This document shows, piece by piece, positions 38,274 to 46,798 of a stretch of 64,000 nt of DNA (position 1 is the first letter of the stretch; the number at the start of each line of letters is the position of its first letter). The stretch lies in the NCBI RefSeq assembly GCF_001458435.1, contig NZ_CYSF01000012.1:1-64000 (forward strand), given 5' to 3'. The position numbers and the translations under genes are program-made. This DNA is from Thalassovita mediterranea (GTDB lineage Bacteria > Pseudomonadota > Alphaproteobacteria > Rhodobacterales > Rhodobacteraceae). The notes beneath the pieces were generated by a model, which was given only the letters and a program-made list of their open reading frames with translations, had not been told where the DNA came from and searched no databases.

Positions 38274-39374
38274 TTGCCTGACGGATCCACTAGCGATGCT
38301 TTTGTCGCGTTTGAACGCGTGCAAAAAAGTTACGACGGTGAAAACCTGGTCGTAAAAGACCTGAACCTTTCTTTGCCCAAGGGCGAATTTCTGACGATGC
38401 TTGGCCCGTCAGGTTCTGGAAAAACCACATGCCTGATGATGCTGGCCGGTTTCGAAACCGCCACCCACGGCGAAATCCTTCTTGATGGGCGTCCGATCAA
38501 CAACATCCCCCCGCACAAGCGCGGCATCGGGATGGTGTTCCAGAACTACGCCTTGTTCCCTCACATGACGGTTGCTGAAAACCTGTCCTTCCCTCTGGAA
38601 GTCCGCAAAATGGGCAAATCCGAGCGCGAAGAGAAGGTAAAGCGCGCACTGGATATGGTGCAGATGGGGGCCTTTGGTGGTCGTCGTCCGGCGCAACTGT
38701 CTGGTGGTCAGCAGCAGCGTATCGCACTGGCGCGTGCGCTGGTGTTTGAACCGGAACTGGTGCTGATGGACGAACCGCTGGGCGCGCTGGACAAACAGCT
38801 GCGCGAACACATGCAGTTTGAAATCACCCGTCTGGCGCATGAACTGGGCATCACCACGGTTTACGTGACCCACGACCAGACCGAAGCACTGACCATGTCG
38901 GACCGCGTTGCGGTGTTTGACGATGGCCGCATTCAGCAGCTGGATCCGCCAGACACCCTGTACGAAGAGCCGCAGAACAGCTTCGTTGCGCAGTTCATTG
39001 GTGAAAACAACACGCTGGAAGGCGTGGTTCAGGAGATCAGCGGTGACAAATGTCTGATCCGTCTGGACGATGGTGAGCTGATCGACGCCAAGCCGATCAA
39101 CGTCAGTCAGGTTGGAGAACGCACTCGCGTATCGATCCGCCCTGAGCGCGTCGAGTTTAACAAAGAGCGCCTGCAAGAGGGCGCGCACACCCTGAAAGCC
39201 GAAGTGCTGGAATTCATCTACATGGGTGACATTTTCCGCACCCGTCTGCGGGTGGCCGGTAACGACGAGTTTGTCGTGAAAACCCGGAATGCCCCGGATC
39301 AGGTACGCCTGAAACCCGGCGAGCAGATCGAAATCGGCTGGTTGCCAGAAGATTGCCGCGCGCTGGACGCGTGA
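38274..39374 (+). CDS. potA: polyamine ABC transporter ATP-binding protein, PotA-like (second system)
   Basis: 366 residues from TTG at 38274, chosen because gggag lies four to eight bases upstream and the family start follows. Walker A GPSGSGKTTCL, signature LSGGQQQRIALARAL, Walker B VLMDEPLGALDKQ and a C-terminal TOBE domain. First gene of a potA-D-B-C operon. The ligand class is inferred from its operon partners. Confidence 0.9.
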   Translation: MPDGSTSDAFVAFERVQKSYDGENLVVKDLNLSLPKGEFLTMLGPSGSGKTTCLMMLAGFETATHGEILLDGRPINNIPPHKRGIGMVFQNYALFPHMTVAENLSFPLEVRKMGKSEREEKVKRALDMVQMGAFGGRRPAQLSGGQQQRIALARALVFEPELVLMDEPLGALDKQLREHMQFEITRLAHELGITTVYVTHDQTEALTMSDRVAVFDDGRIQQLDPPDTLYEEPQNSFVAQFIGENNTLEGVVQEISGDKCLIRLDDGELIDAKPINVSQVGERTRVSIRPERVEFNKERLQEGAHTLKAEVLEFIYMGDIFRTRLRVAGNDEFVVKTRNAPDQVRLKPGEQIEIGWLPEDCRALDA

Positions 39375-39496
39375 CAGTAGGGACAGTCTGCCCCCTCGCT
39401 CAAGTGCGGGGGCAGTACCCACAAGGCCTGCGCCGTAACCCGTGACCGTGGGCCCACAACTATAAAATTAACGGGAACAACTCTGGGAGAATAAGT

Positions 39497-40588
39497 ATGA
39501 AACTCACCAAGATCTTTATGGCCTCGACTGCTCTGGCCTTTGCTGCTGGTGCTGTAGCGGCAGAAGAAATGACCATCGTGTCCTGGGGCGGCGCCTATTC
39601 CAAGTCGCAGATGAAAGCCTACCACGAGCCCTATTCGGCCAAAACCGGCGTCAACATCATCAACGATGACAGCTCTGCCGAAGCGGTTTCGAAACTGCGC
39701 GCCATGAACGAAGCAGGCAACGTGACCTGGGACGTTGTTGACGTTGTAGCATCTGACGCGATCCGTCTGTGTGACGAAGGTCTGGCAGAAGAGATTGACT
39801 TCAACACCCAACTGGCTCCGGCACCTGATGGCACTTCGGCCGAAGATGACTTTGGCGCGCTGCTGGTGTCCGACTGCTTCATCCCGCAGATCGTATACTC
39901 GACCACCTTCGGCTACCGCACCGATCTGGTTGGTGACACCCCGCCGACCGAAATCTGTGACGTATTCGACCTGGAAGCCTACCCGGGCAAGCGTTCGCTG
40001 GAAAAGCGTCCGATCGGCAACATGGAGTGGGCACTGCTGTGTGATGGCGTCGCCAAAGACGAAATCTACGAAGTGCTGGAAACCTCCGAAGGTCAGGACC
40101 GCGCTCTGGCCAAGCTGGACACCATCAAAGACAGCGTAATTTGGTGGTCCGCTGGTGCAGACACCCCGCAGCTGCTGGCTGACGGCGAAGTCATCATGGG
40201 TTCGACCTTCAACGGTCGTCTGTTCTCGGTCATCGAAGAGCAGAACCAGCCGGTTGCGATGCTGTGGGACGCACAGATGTTCGATCTGGACGGTTGGATC
40301 ATTCCCGCCGGTCTGAGCGAAGAGCGTAAAGCCCGCGCGCTGGACTACATCTACTTCGCCACCGACACCCAGCGTCTGGCAGATCAGGCCAAGTTCATCT
40401 CTTACGGTCCGGCACGTGCATCGTCCGCACCGCTGGTCAGCACCCACGCTGAACTGGGCATCGAGATGGCGCCGCACATGCCGACCGATCCGGCAAACGC
40501 ACAGAACACCTTCCTCTACAACTACGAGTTCTGGGCTGACTACCGTGATGACATCGACGCCAAATTCCAGGCGTGGCTGGCAAAATAA
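39497..40588 (+). CDS. potD: periplasmic solute-binding protein, PotD-like (second system)
   Basis: 363 residues with a signal peptide (cut near VAAEEM). The mature N-terminus (EEMTIVSWGGAYSKSQMKAY) is PotD-like but less close to E. coli PotF than the first system's protein; ligands such as spermidine or other cationic compounds are possible. Long gap (122 bases) after potA, and a strong ggagaataag site before the ATG, suggest high expression as is usual for binding proteins. Confidence 0.85.
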   Translation: MKLTKIFMASTALAFAAGAVAAEEMTIVSWGGAYSKSQMKAYHEPYSAKTGVNIINDDSSAEAVSKLRAMNEAGNVTWDVVDVVASDAIRLCDEGLAEEIDFNTQLAPAPDGTSAEDDFGALLVSDCFIPQIVYSTTFGYRTDLVGDTPPTEICDVFDLEAYPGKRSLEKRPIGNMEWALLCDGVAKDEIYEVLETSEGQDRALAKLDTIKDSVIWWSAGADTPQLLADGEVIMGSTFNGRLFSVIEEQNQPVAMLWDAQMFDLDGWIIPAGLSEERKARALDYIYFATDTQRLADQAKFISYGPARASSAPLVSTHAELGIEMAPHMPTDPANAQNTFLYNYEFWADYRDDIDAKFQAWLAK

Positions 40589-40668
40589 GTCGCTGACTTT
40601 TCAGCACACTTAATAGGATGGGCCGCAAAGTACGGCCCATCCACACCAACACTTCCGACGGGGACATT

Positions 40669-41940
40669 ATGAGCGATACCACCGATTCCGGCCCAATGCT
40701 GGCCGCCGACGGCACGCCGCTAAAACGCAGCCTCAGCAGGGCGTTACGCCGCCAGAAAATGCGGGCCCTGATGCTGGTTGCCCCGCTGCTGATCTTCGTC
40801 CTGATTTCTTTCATTTTCCCGATTGGTTCGATGCTGTTCCGTTCGGTCGAGAATGACATCGTTGCCGACACGCTGCCGCTCACGGTGGTGGAGTTGCAAA
40901 AATGGGATGCCGAAAGTGGCGAATTGCCGGATGAGGCGCTGTATGCGGCCTTTGCATCCGACATGGTCAAAGCCATCGCCGCCAAAGAGCACACGAAACT
41001 GGGCACCCGCCTGAACTATGAACAGACTGGCCTGTCCTCGCTGTTCCGTAAATCCGGCCGCAAAATGAAAAAGCTGGATCCGGCAGAGGACGCGCCGTTC
41101 AAAGAAAAGATCATCAAGATCGACAAAAAATGGGGCGACGTTGAAACGTGGCGCGCGATCAAAACCCATTCGGTTCGTATCACCAACGGCTACTTCCTCA
41201 ACGCGGTTGATATGCGTCGTACCCCAGAGGGTGCGCAGGCACAGCCAGAGGACAAACAGATCCTGATCACGCTGTTCCAGCGTACATTGCTGATGTCATT
41301 GATGATTACCGGGTCTTGTATTCTGCTGGGCTATCCGGTGGCGTGGATTCTGGCAAACCTGCCGGCCCGCACGGCAAACGTTCTGATGATTCTTGTTCTG
41401 CTGCCATTCTGGACATCGCTGCTGGTGCGGACATCTGCATGGAAGGTGATGCTGCAGCAACAAGGTGTGATCAACGAAGTTCTGGTCTGGTTGGGTATGG
41501 TCGCTGATGATTCCCGATTGGCGCTGATCAACAACCAAACAGGTACGATCATCGCGATGACCCACATCCTGCTGCCCTTTATGATCCTGCCGATGTATTC
41601 GGTGATGCAGACGATCAAACCGCATTATGTACGCGCGGCGAAATCGATGGGCGCAACCGATTGGACGGCCTTCTGGCGGGTGTACTTCCCGCAGTCGGTG
41701 CCGGGTATTGGCGCGGGCTCCATCCTCGTCTTCATTCTGGCGATTGGTTACTACATCACGCCTGAAATTGTTGGCGGCACCAAGGGTGTCTTCATCTCGA
41801 ACCGGATCGCATACCATATTTCCAGCTCGCTTAACTGGGGTCTGGCCGCTGCGCTGGGGACCATCCTGCTGGCTGTGGTTCTGATCCTTTACTGGGCCTA
41901 CGACAAAATCGTCGGCATCGACAACGTGAAGCTGGGGTAA
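40669..41940 (+). CDS. potB: ABC transporter permease, PotB-like with enlarged periplasmic loop (second system)
   Basis: 423 residues from ATG 40669, with ggggac upstream. A cytoplasmic tail and first membrane helix (about 33-55), then a hydrophilic stretch from about 56 to 205 that has no counterpart in E. coli PotB, then five further helices with the EAA loop (VRAAKSMGATDWTAFWRVYFP). The stretch is charged (KSGRKMKKLDPAEDAPFKEK) and predicted periplasmic. Its stop is followed by potC after five bases. Confidence 0.85.
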   Translation: MSDTTDSGPMLAADGTPLKRSLSRALRRQKMRALMLVAPLLIFVLISFIFPIGSMLFRSVENDIVADTLPLTVVELQKWDAESGELPDEALYAAFASDMVKAIAAKEHTKLGTRLNYEQTGLSSLFRKSGRKMKKLDPAEDAPFKEKIIKIDKKWGDVETWRAIKTHSVRITNGYFLNAVDMRRTPEGAQAQPEDKQILITLFQRTLLMSLMITGSCILLGYPVAWILANLPARTANVLMILVLLPFWTSLLVRTSAWKVMLQQQGVINEVLVWLGMVADDSRLALINNQTGTIIAMTHILLPFMILPMYSVMQTIKPHYVRAAKSMGATDWTAFWRVYFPQSVPGIGAGSILVFILAIGYYITPEIVGGTKGVFISNRIAYHISSSLNWGLAAALGTILLAVVLILYWAYDKIVGIDNVKLG

Positions 41941-41945
41941 CGAAC

Positions 41946-43157
41946 ATGGCTGCACTTACACCCATTTCCCGCAAACCCATGTCTCTGGTGCTGCCCACTG
42001 TGGCAGCGGCAGGGGGCTTACTCGGACTGTTTGTTGGCACTGCCAACGGATCCGGCCTGATGGGCGTTGTTGTCGGCGCCTGCCTGGTGGTGGCACTGGC
42101 GATGATCTTTATCTCGGTTCTGAAGAACGAAGGTCTGGCCAAATGGATTTCCATCGCCGTCATGGCGGTGCTGGGGTTCATCTTCGGCGGTACGCCGGGG
42201 GTTATCCTTGGTGCTATCTTTGGCTGGCTGTTCCACTGGTTCATCTACTGGCTCTATGAGGGGCGCTACCGCGCCCGTCTGTTGCCCTATCTGACACCGC
42301 GTCAGGTGCTGTGGCACTACACGTTCCGGGTGATTTGCGGGTCGATCTTTGTCTTCCTGATCACGCCGATCCTTGTGGTGATGCCGCTGTCGTTCAACGC
42401 GCAGGACTTCTTTACCTTTACGCCTGAAATGCTGCGTCTGGATCCCGAAGGCTATTCGCTGAAGCACTACCGCGACTTCTTCACCAACAATGAATGGCAG
42501 CGTTCGTTCAAGAACTCTCTTATCATTGCGCCGATTGCGACGGTGATTTCGGTCAGCCTCGGCACCTTGGCGGCCATCGGCCTCAGCCAGAACCACGTGC
42601 CGTTCAAACGGGCGATCATGGCGATCCTGATTTCGCCGATGATTGTGCCGCTGATCATTTCGGCCACCGGCATGTTCTTCTTCTACAGCCAGATTGGTAA
42701 CTGGATGGAAGGGACGCTGGGCCTGAACAAGACCTTCGTGGGCTATGTAAAGGTGGTGCTGGCGCACGCTGTGCTGGGCATTCCGTTTGTGATCATCACC
42801 GTGACCGCAACGCTGGTGGGCTTTGACAACTCGCTGACCCGTGCGGCGGCGAACATGGGGGCGAACCCGGTGACCACCTTCTTCAAGGTGCAGATGCCGC
42901 TGATCCTGCCCGGTGTGATTTCGGGTGGTCTGTTTGCCTTCATCACCTCATTTGACGAGGTGGTTGTGGTGCTGTTCGTTGGCTCCGCTAGCCAGAAAAC
43001 ACTGCCATGGCAGATGTTCACTGGTCTGCGCGAACAGATCTCGCCGACCATTCTGGCGGTGGCGACGATCCTTGTTGTGATCTCGATCGCGCTGTTGACC
43101 ACGGTAGAGATGCTGCGCCGGCGTTCCGAACGTCTGCGCGGGATGAGCCCGAGCTAA
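41946..43157 (+). CDS. potC: ABC transporter permease, PotC-like with N-terminal membrane extension (second system)
   Basis: 403 residues, against about 265 for ordinary PotC. The first 115 residues hold about four Gly-rich hydrophobic segments (about 14-32, 37-57, 65-83 and 84-104), then a basic link (EGRYRARLLPYLTPRQ) leads to a normal six-helix permease with an EAA loop (TRAAANMGANPVTTFFKVQMP). Located right after potB. The extension resembles a fused small membrane protein; the site of the fusion is visible but its role is not. Confidence 0.85.
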   Translation: MAALTPISRKPMSLVLPTVAAAGGLLGLFVGTANGSGLMGVVVGACLVVALAMIFISVLKNEGLAKWISIAVMAVLGFIFGGTPGVILGAIFGWLFHWFIYWLYEGRYRARLLPYLTPRQVLWHYTFRVICGSIFVFLITPILVVMPLSFNAQDFFTFTPEMLRLDPEGYSLKHYRDFFTNNEWQRSFKNSLIIAPIATVISVSLGTLAAIGLSQNHVPFKRAIMAILISPMIVPLIISATGMFFFYSQIGNWMEGTLGLNKTFVGYVKVVLAHAVLGIPFVIITVTATLVGFDNSLTRAAANMGANPVTTFFKVQMPLILPGVISGGLFAFITSFDEVVVVLFVGSASQKTLPWQMFTGLREQISPTILAVATILVVISIALLTTVEMLRRRSERLRGMSPS

Positions 43158-43234
43158 CAATGGTGGCCGCCCACGGGCGGCCATGCCTCCGGCGGGAGTA
43201 TTTGCCGGAACATTGAAACGGTTTTGACAAAAGA

Positions 43235-43267
43235 AAAGGGCGGCCCCGATCAGGAGGCCGCCCTTTT
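43235..43267. terminator. bidirectional terminator between potC and ilvE
   Basis: aaaagggcggcc pairs with ggccgccctttt around a ten-base loop; both sides have suitable T runs for convergent genes. Confidence 0.9.
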
Positions 43268-43290
43268 GTGTTGTGAGGTTTCGGTGGCGC

Positions 43291-44157
43291 TTAGGCGCGC
43301 ACCAGTGCCTCATAGGCTTCGGAAATTTCGCGGGTCAGGGTGCCGACCTCAAAGGTGTAGTCACCGATTTGGCCCACAGGGGTCACTTCAGCGGCGGTGC
43401 CGGTCAGCCAGCACTGTTCAAAACCTTCCAGCTCTTCGGGCATGATGTGGCGTTCATGCACGGTGATGCCGCGCTCTTGCAGCATGCCGATAACGGTGCG
43501 GCGGGTGATACCGTCAAGGAAAGCGTCAGGCTTCGGGGTGTGGACCTCACCGTCTTTGACGAAGAAGATGTTGGCGCCGGTCGCTTCGGCCACATAGCCG
43601 CGGTAGTCATACATCATCGCGTCCGAGCAGCCTTTGTCCTCGGCGGCGTGTTTGGACATGGTGCAGATCATGTAGAGGCCAGCGGCCTTTGCCTCATGCG
43701 GGATGGTGGCGGGATCGGGACGGCGCCATTTGGCGATGTCCAGTTTCGCGCCCTTCATTTTTGCGTCGCCGTAGTAGTTGCCCCATGCCCATGCGGCCAC
43801 GGCCAGTTGAACAGGGTTCTTGCGCGAGGCAACGCCCATGTCCTCGCCCGCGCCGCGCCATGCGATCACGCGCACATAGGCGTCGGTCCAACCGTTGGCT
43901 TCCAGCACCGCGTATTTGGCGGCCTCAATCTCTTCGATCGAGTAGGGGATTTCCATGTCCAGCAGTTCAGCCGAGCGGATCAGGCGCTCTGAGTGTTCCA
44001 CAGATTTGAAGATTTTGCCGTTATAGCAACGCTCGCCCTCAAAGACAGAAGAGGCGTAATGCAGCGCGTGGGTCAGAATGTGGACATTTGCGTCACGCCA
44101 TTCCACCAGTTTACCGTTCATCCAGATCTTGCCGTCGCGATCATCATATCCGGCCAT
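43291..44157 (-). CDS. ilvE: branched-chain amino acid aminotransferase
   Basis: Transaminates the 2-oxo acids to leucine, isoleucine and valine using glutamate. 288 residues, fold type IV PLP enzyme. HYASSVFEGERCY, MSKHAAEDKGCSDAMMYDYR with the catalytic Lys upstream of it, EATGANIFFVKDG and TAAEVTPVGQI are typical. Divergent from petP with 209 bases in between; this gene order recurs in Rhodobacteraceae to my knowledge. An intrinsic terminator shared with potC ends it. Confidence 0.93.
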   Translation of the reverse strand: MAGYDDRDGKIWMNGKLVEWRDANVHILTHALHYASSVFEGERCYNGKIFKSVEHSERLIRSAELLDMEIPYSIEEIEAAKYAVLEANGWTDAYVRVIAWRGAGEDMGVASRKNPVQLAVAAWAWGNYYGDAKMKGAKLDIAKWRRPDPATIPHEAKAAGLYMICTMSKHAAEDKGCSDAMMYDYRGYVAEATGANIFFVKDGEVHTPKPDAFLDGITRRTVIGMLQERGITVHERHIMPEELEGFEQCWLTGTAAEVTPVGQIGDYTFEVGTLTREISEAYEALVRA

Positions 44158-44366
44158 TGCCGTGCCTCCTGACTGCCTGAGGTATTTTGAAAATTGCGCT
44201 CAATTGATCCGAAGTGGACATATTGTTGCGCTAAAACTGCGATTCGGTAACATTCGCACCTTGGAAAGTCAACAAGACTGACATAAGCTATTGATAACAA
44301 CATAGAACAATATGTCGCCGTATAGTATTTTCACGGTGTGTGTTTGGGGTGCAGCTGGGGAACAGT

Positions 44367-44864
44367 ATGAACGACGTTGGTATGGGCGAAAACCTCCTCT
44401 TTCTGACAGACGAACAACTCCGTCAGGGGATTGAGGCGATGTTTTTTGCCTATCGCGGCTTTACCGCTGATCCTGATCGCATTTTGGCGGGTATGGCCTA
44501 TGGCCGAGCGCACCACCGCGCGATCCACTTTATCAATCGCGCACTAGGAACGACCGTGAATAATTTGCTGATCCTCTTGGGGGTGACCAAGCAGTCGTTG
44601 AACCGCGTGCTACGCACCTTGATCGAGGATGGTCTGGTTGAAAGCCGCGTCGGCGTGACCGACAAGCGCGAGCGCAACCTTTATCTGACAGAGGCGGGAG
44701 AGGCGTTGGAACGCCAACTGTCTGACGCCCAACGTGCGCGGATGCGCGCGGCTTACCGTGCGGCGGGACCGCAGGCGGTGGCAGGCTTCCGTCAGGTGCT
44801 GGAGGCGATGATGGATCCTGAAATGCGACGTAAACACCACGCTCTGCGGGAGGCTGGCCAATGA
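44367..44864 (+). CDS. petP: MarR-family regulator, PetP-like
   Basis: 165 residues, starting at ATG 44367 with gggga upstream; a GTG nine codons earlier is in frame but less likely. MarR winged helix: LGVTKQSLNRVLRTLIEDGL (recognition helix) then a beta wing (VTDKRERNLYLTEAG). In Rhodobacter capsulatus PetP is encoded with PetR and both are needed for cytochrome bc1 expression and growth. ATGA overlap with the next gene. Confidence 0.85.
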   Translation: MNDVGMGENLLFLTDEQLRQGIEAMFFAYRGFTADPDRILAGMAYGRAHHRAIHFINRALGTTVNNLLILLGVTKQSLNRVLRTLIEDGLVESRVGVTDKRERNLYLTEAGEALERQLSDAQRARMRAAYRAAGPQAVAGFRQVLEAMMDPEMRRKHHALREAGQ

Positions 44865-45562
44865 TTGATGTCGATGCACACCTGTTGATTGTTGATGACG
44901 ATGAACGCATTCGCACCCTGTTGCAGAAGTTTTTGATGCGTAACGGCTTCCTCGTGTCAGCGGCGCGGGATGCGGCCCATGCGCGGCGCCTGTTGTCGGG
45001 GCTGGATTTCGACATGATCGTCATGGATGTGATGATGCCCGGTGAGGATGGCGTGGCCCTGACGCGCGAATTGCGTGAAACCATGGCGACCCCGATCCTG
45101 TTGCTGACCGCCAAGGGTGAAACGACGGATCGCATTGCGGGGCTAGAGGCAGGGGCCGATGATTATCTGGCGAAACCCTTTGAGCCCAAAGAGCTGTTGT
45201 TGCGGATCAACGCGATCCTGCGCCGAATGCCAGAGCCGGAGGCGCAGGACGAAGCGCCGCGCGTGCTGGCGTTGGGGGATGTGCGTTATGATATTGATCG
45301 CGGTGAACTGTGGCAGGGCGATGAAATGGTGCGCCTAACCGCCACCGAAAGTCAGCTGATGAAGATCTTTTCTGCCCTGCCGGGCGAACCGATCAGCCGC
45401 GCCAAACTGGTCGAAGATTTGGGCCGCGATCGTGGCCAAGCGCAGGAACGGGCGGTGGATGTGCAAATCACCCGTCTGCGCCGCAAGTTGGAAAGTGATC
45501 CGAAACAGCCACGCTATCTGCAAACCGTGCGCGGTGCAGGCTACATGCTGGCGCCGGATTGA
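44861..45562 (+). CDS. petR: OmpR-family response regulator, PetR-like
   Basis: 233 residues. Receiver with acidic pocket D12-D14, phospho-acceptor D56, T83 and K105; C-terminal winged helix with VQITRLRRKLE. Overlaps petP by four bases and no histidine kinase is nearby, as in Rhodobacter petPR. The petABC (cytochrome bc1) genes are not in the window. Regulatory input therefore unknown. Confidence 0.88.
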   Translation: MIDVDAHLLIVDDDERIRTLLQKFLMRNGFLVSAARDAAHARRLLSGLDFDMIVMDVMMPGEDGVALTRELRETMATPILLLTAKGETTDRIAGLEAGADDYLAKPFEPKELLLRINAILRRMPEPEAQDEAPRVLALGDVRYDIDRGELWQGDEMVRLTATESQLMKIFSALPGEPISRAKLVEDLGRDRGQAQERAVDVQITRLRRKLESDPKQPRYLQTVRGAGYMLAPD

Positions 45563-45660
45563 TACGCTGTATTGATGATTTGCGATACGCTGTGACCTCG
45601 ACTCTGCCCTATAGATATGGTCTGACAGCGCTTAACGATCAGATGTGAAGGGATTGCCCG

Positions 45661-45903
45661 ATGAGCGAGACACCGGTTGCCGAAATGAGCTTTGAACAGG
45701 CGATGCAAGAGCTGGAAAGCGTTGTGACCCGGCTGGAGCGTGGCGATGTGGCGTTGGAAGAGTCGATTAACCTCTATCAGCGTGGTGCAGAGCTGAAGAA
45801 GCGCTGCGAGGACAAGCTGAAAGAGGCTGAAGAAAAGGTTGCCGCCATCACGCTGGATGGCAATGGTCAGCCCAATGGTCTAAAGCCGGTCGAAGGTCTG
45901 TAA
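45661..45903 (+). CDS. xseB: exodeoxyribonuclease VII small subunit
   Basis: 80 residues, the usual size. SFEQAMQELESVVTRLERGD and EESINLYQRGAELKKRCEDKL are the family's two-helix hairpin. Forms exonuclease VII with XseA, which is not here. Followed by ispA with four bases between stop and GTG start, the conserved xseB-ispA-dxs operon. Confidence 0.96.
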   Translation: MSETPVAEMSFEQAMQELESVVTRLERGDVALEESINLYQRGAELKKRCEDKLKEAEEKVAAITLDGNGQPNGLKPVEGL

Positions 45904-45907
45904 ACCC

Positions 45908-46777
45908 GTGTTTGACACCCGTTTGAAAGACGCCGCATCACAGGTGCAGGCGCATCTGGACCGCGTTTTGGGCGAACTGGATGATCTACCGGTGGTGCAG
46001 GCGATGCATTACGCCAGTGCAGGCGGCAAACGGTTGCGCGCCTTTCTGGTGCTGGAAAGCGCCCGTTTGCATGGTATTGCACCGGACCAGGCGATCTGGG
46101 CCGCAACGGCGGTTGAGGCGCTGCATGCCTATTCGCTGGTCCATGATGATCTGCCCTGTATGGATGACGATGATCTGCGCCGTGGCCTGCCCACGGTTCA
46201 TGTGAAATGGGATCAGGCCACCGCTGTGCTGGCTGGGGACGCCTTGCAGACGCTGGCGTTTGAACTGCTGGCCCGGGTTGAGGCATCCAATGATCCAGCG
46301 GTGCGGGCCGAATTGGTGCTGACGCTGGCGCGCGCATCTGGCGCGGCGGGTATGGTGAAAGGGCAGGCGTTGGATATCGCCGCTGAAACAGCCGCGACCC
46401 CGCTGACACTGGAACAGATTACCGAATTGCAGGCGGGTAAAACCGGCGCCTTGATCGAATGGTCGGCCTGTGCAGGCGCGGTGCTGGCCGGCGCGGATAC
46501 CAGCGCGCTGTCCATCTATGCGCAAAAACTGGGTCTGGCGTTCCAGATCTGGGACGATGTGCTGGATGTCGAAGGCGACGCCGAAACTGTAGGCAAGGCC
46601 GTGGGCAAGGATGCTGATGCGGGTAAGGCGACCTTTGTGTCGCTCTTGGGCCTAGAGGCAGCGAAAACTCGCGCAGAAACCTTGGTGAAAGAAGCCTGCA
46701 GCGCCCTAGATTGTTATGGGGATGAGGCGGAAACCTTGCGACAAGCGGCCCGTTTCGTTATCTCGCGTCACAGCTAA
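45908..46777 (+). CDS. ispA: polyprenyl (farnesyl/geranylgeranyl) diphosphate synthase
   Basis: 289 residues from GTG. Condenses isopentenyl diphosphate with allylic diphosphates. First aspartate-rich motif HDDLPCMDDDDLRRG near 80-95, second FQIWDDVLDVEGD near 214-226, KRLRAFLV near 41 and the DxxAGK-like ADAGKATF near 235. The product chain length cannot be read with certainty; farnesyl diphosphate is typical for this locus. Confidence 0.93.
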   Translation: MFDTRLKDAASQVQAHLDRVLGELDDLPVVQAMHYASAGGKRLRAFLVLESARLHGIAPDQAIWAATAVEALHAYSLVHDDLPCMDDDDLRRGLPTVHVKWDQATAVLAGDALQTLAFELLARVEASNDPAVRAELVLTLARASGAAGMVKGQALDIAAETAATPLTLEQITELQAGKTGALIEWSACAGAVLAGADTSALSIYAQKLGLAFQIWDDVLDVEGDAETVGKAVGKDADAGKATFVSLLGLEAAKTRAETLVKEACSALDCYGDEAETLRQAARFVISRHS

Positions 46778-46798
46778 AATTCCACCCCGGAGGGGGCC

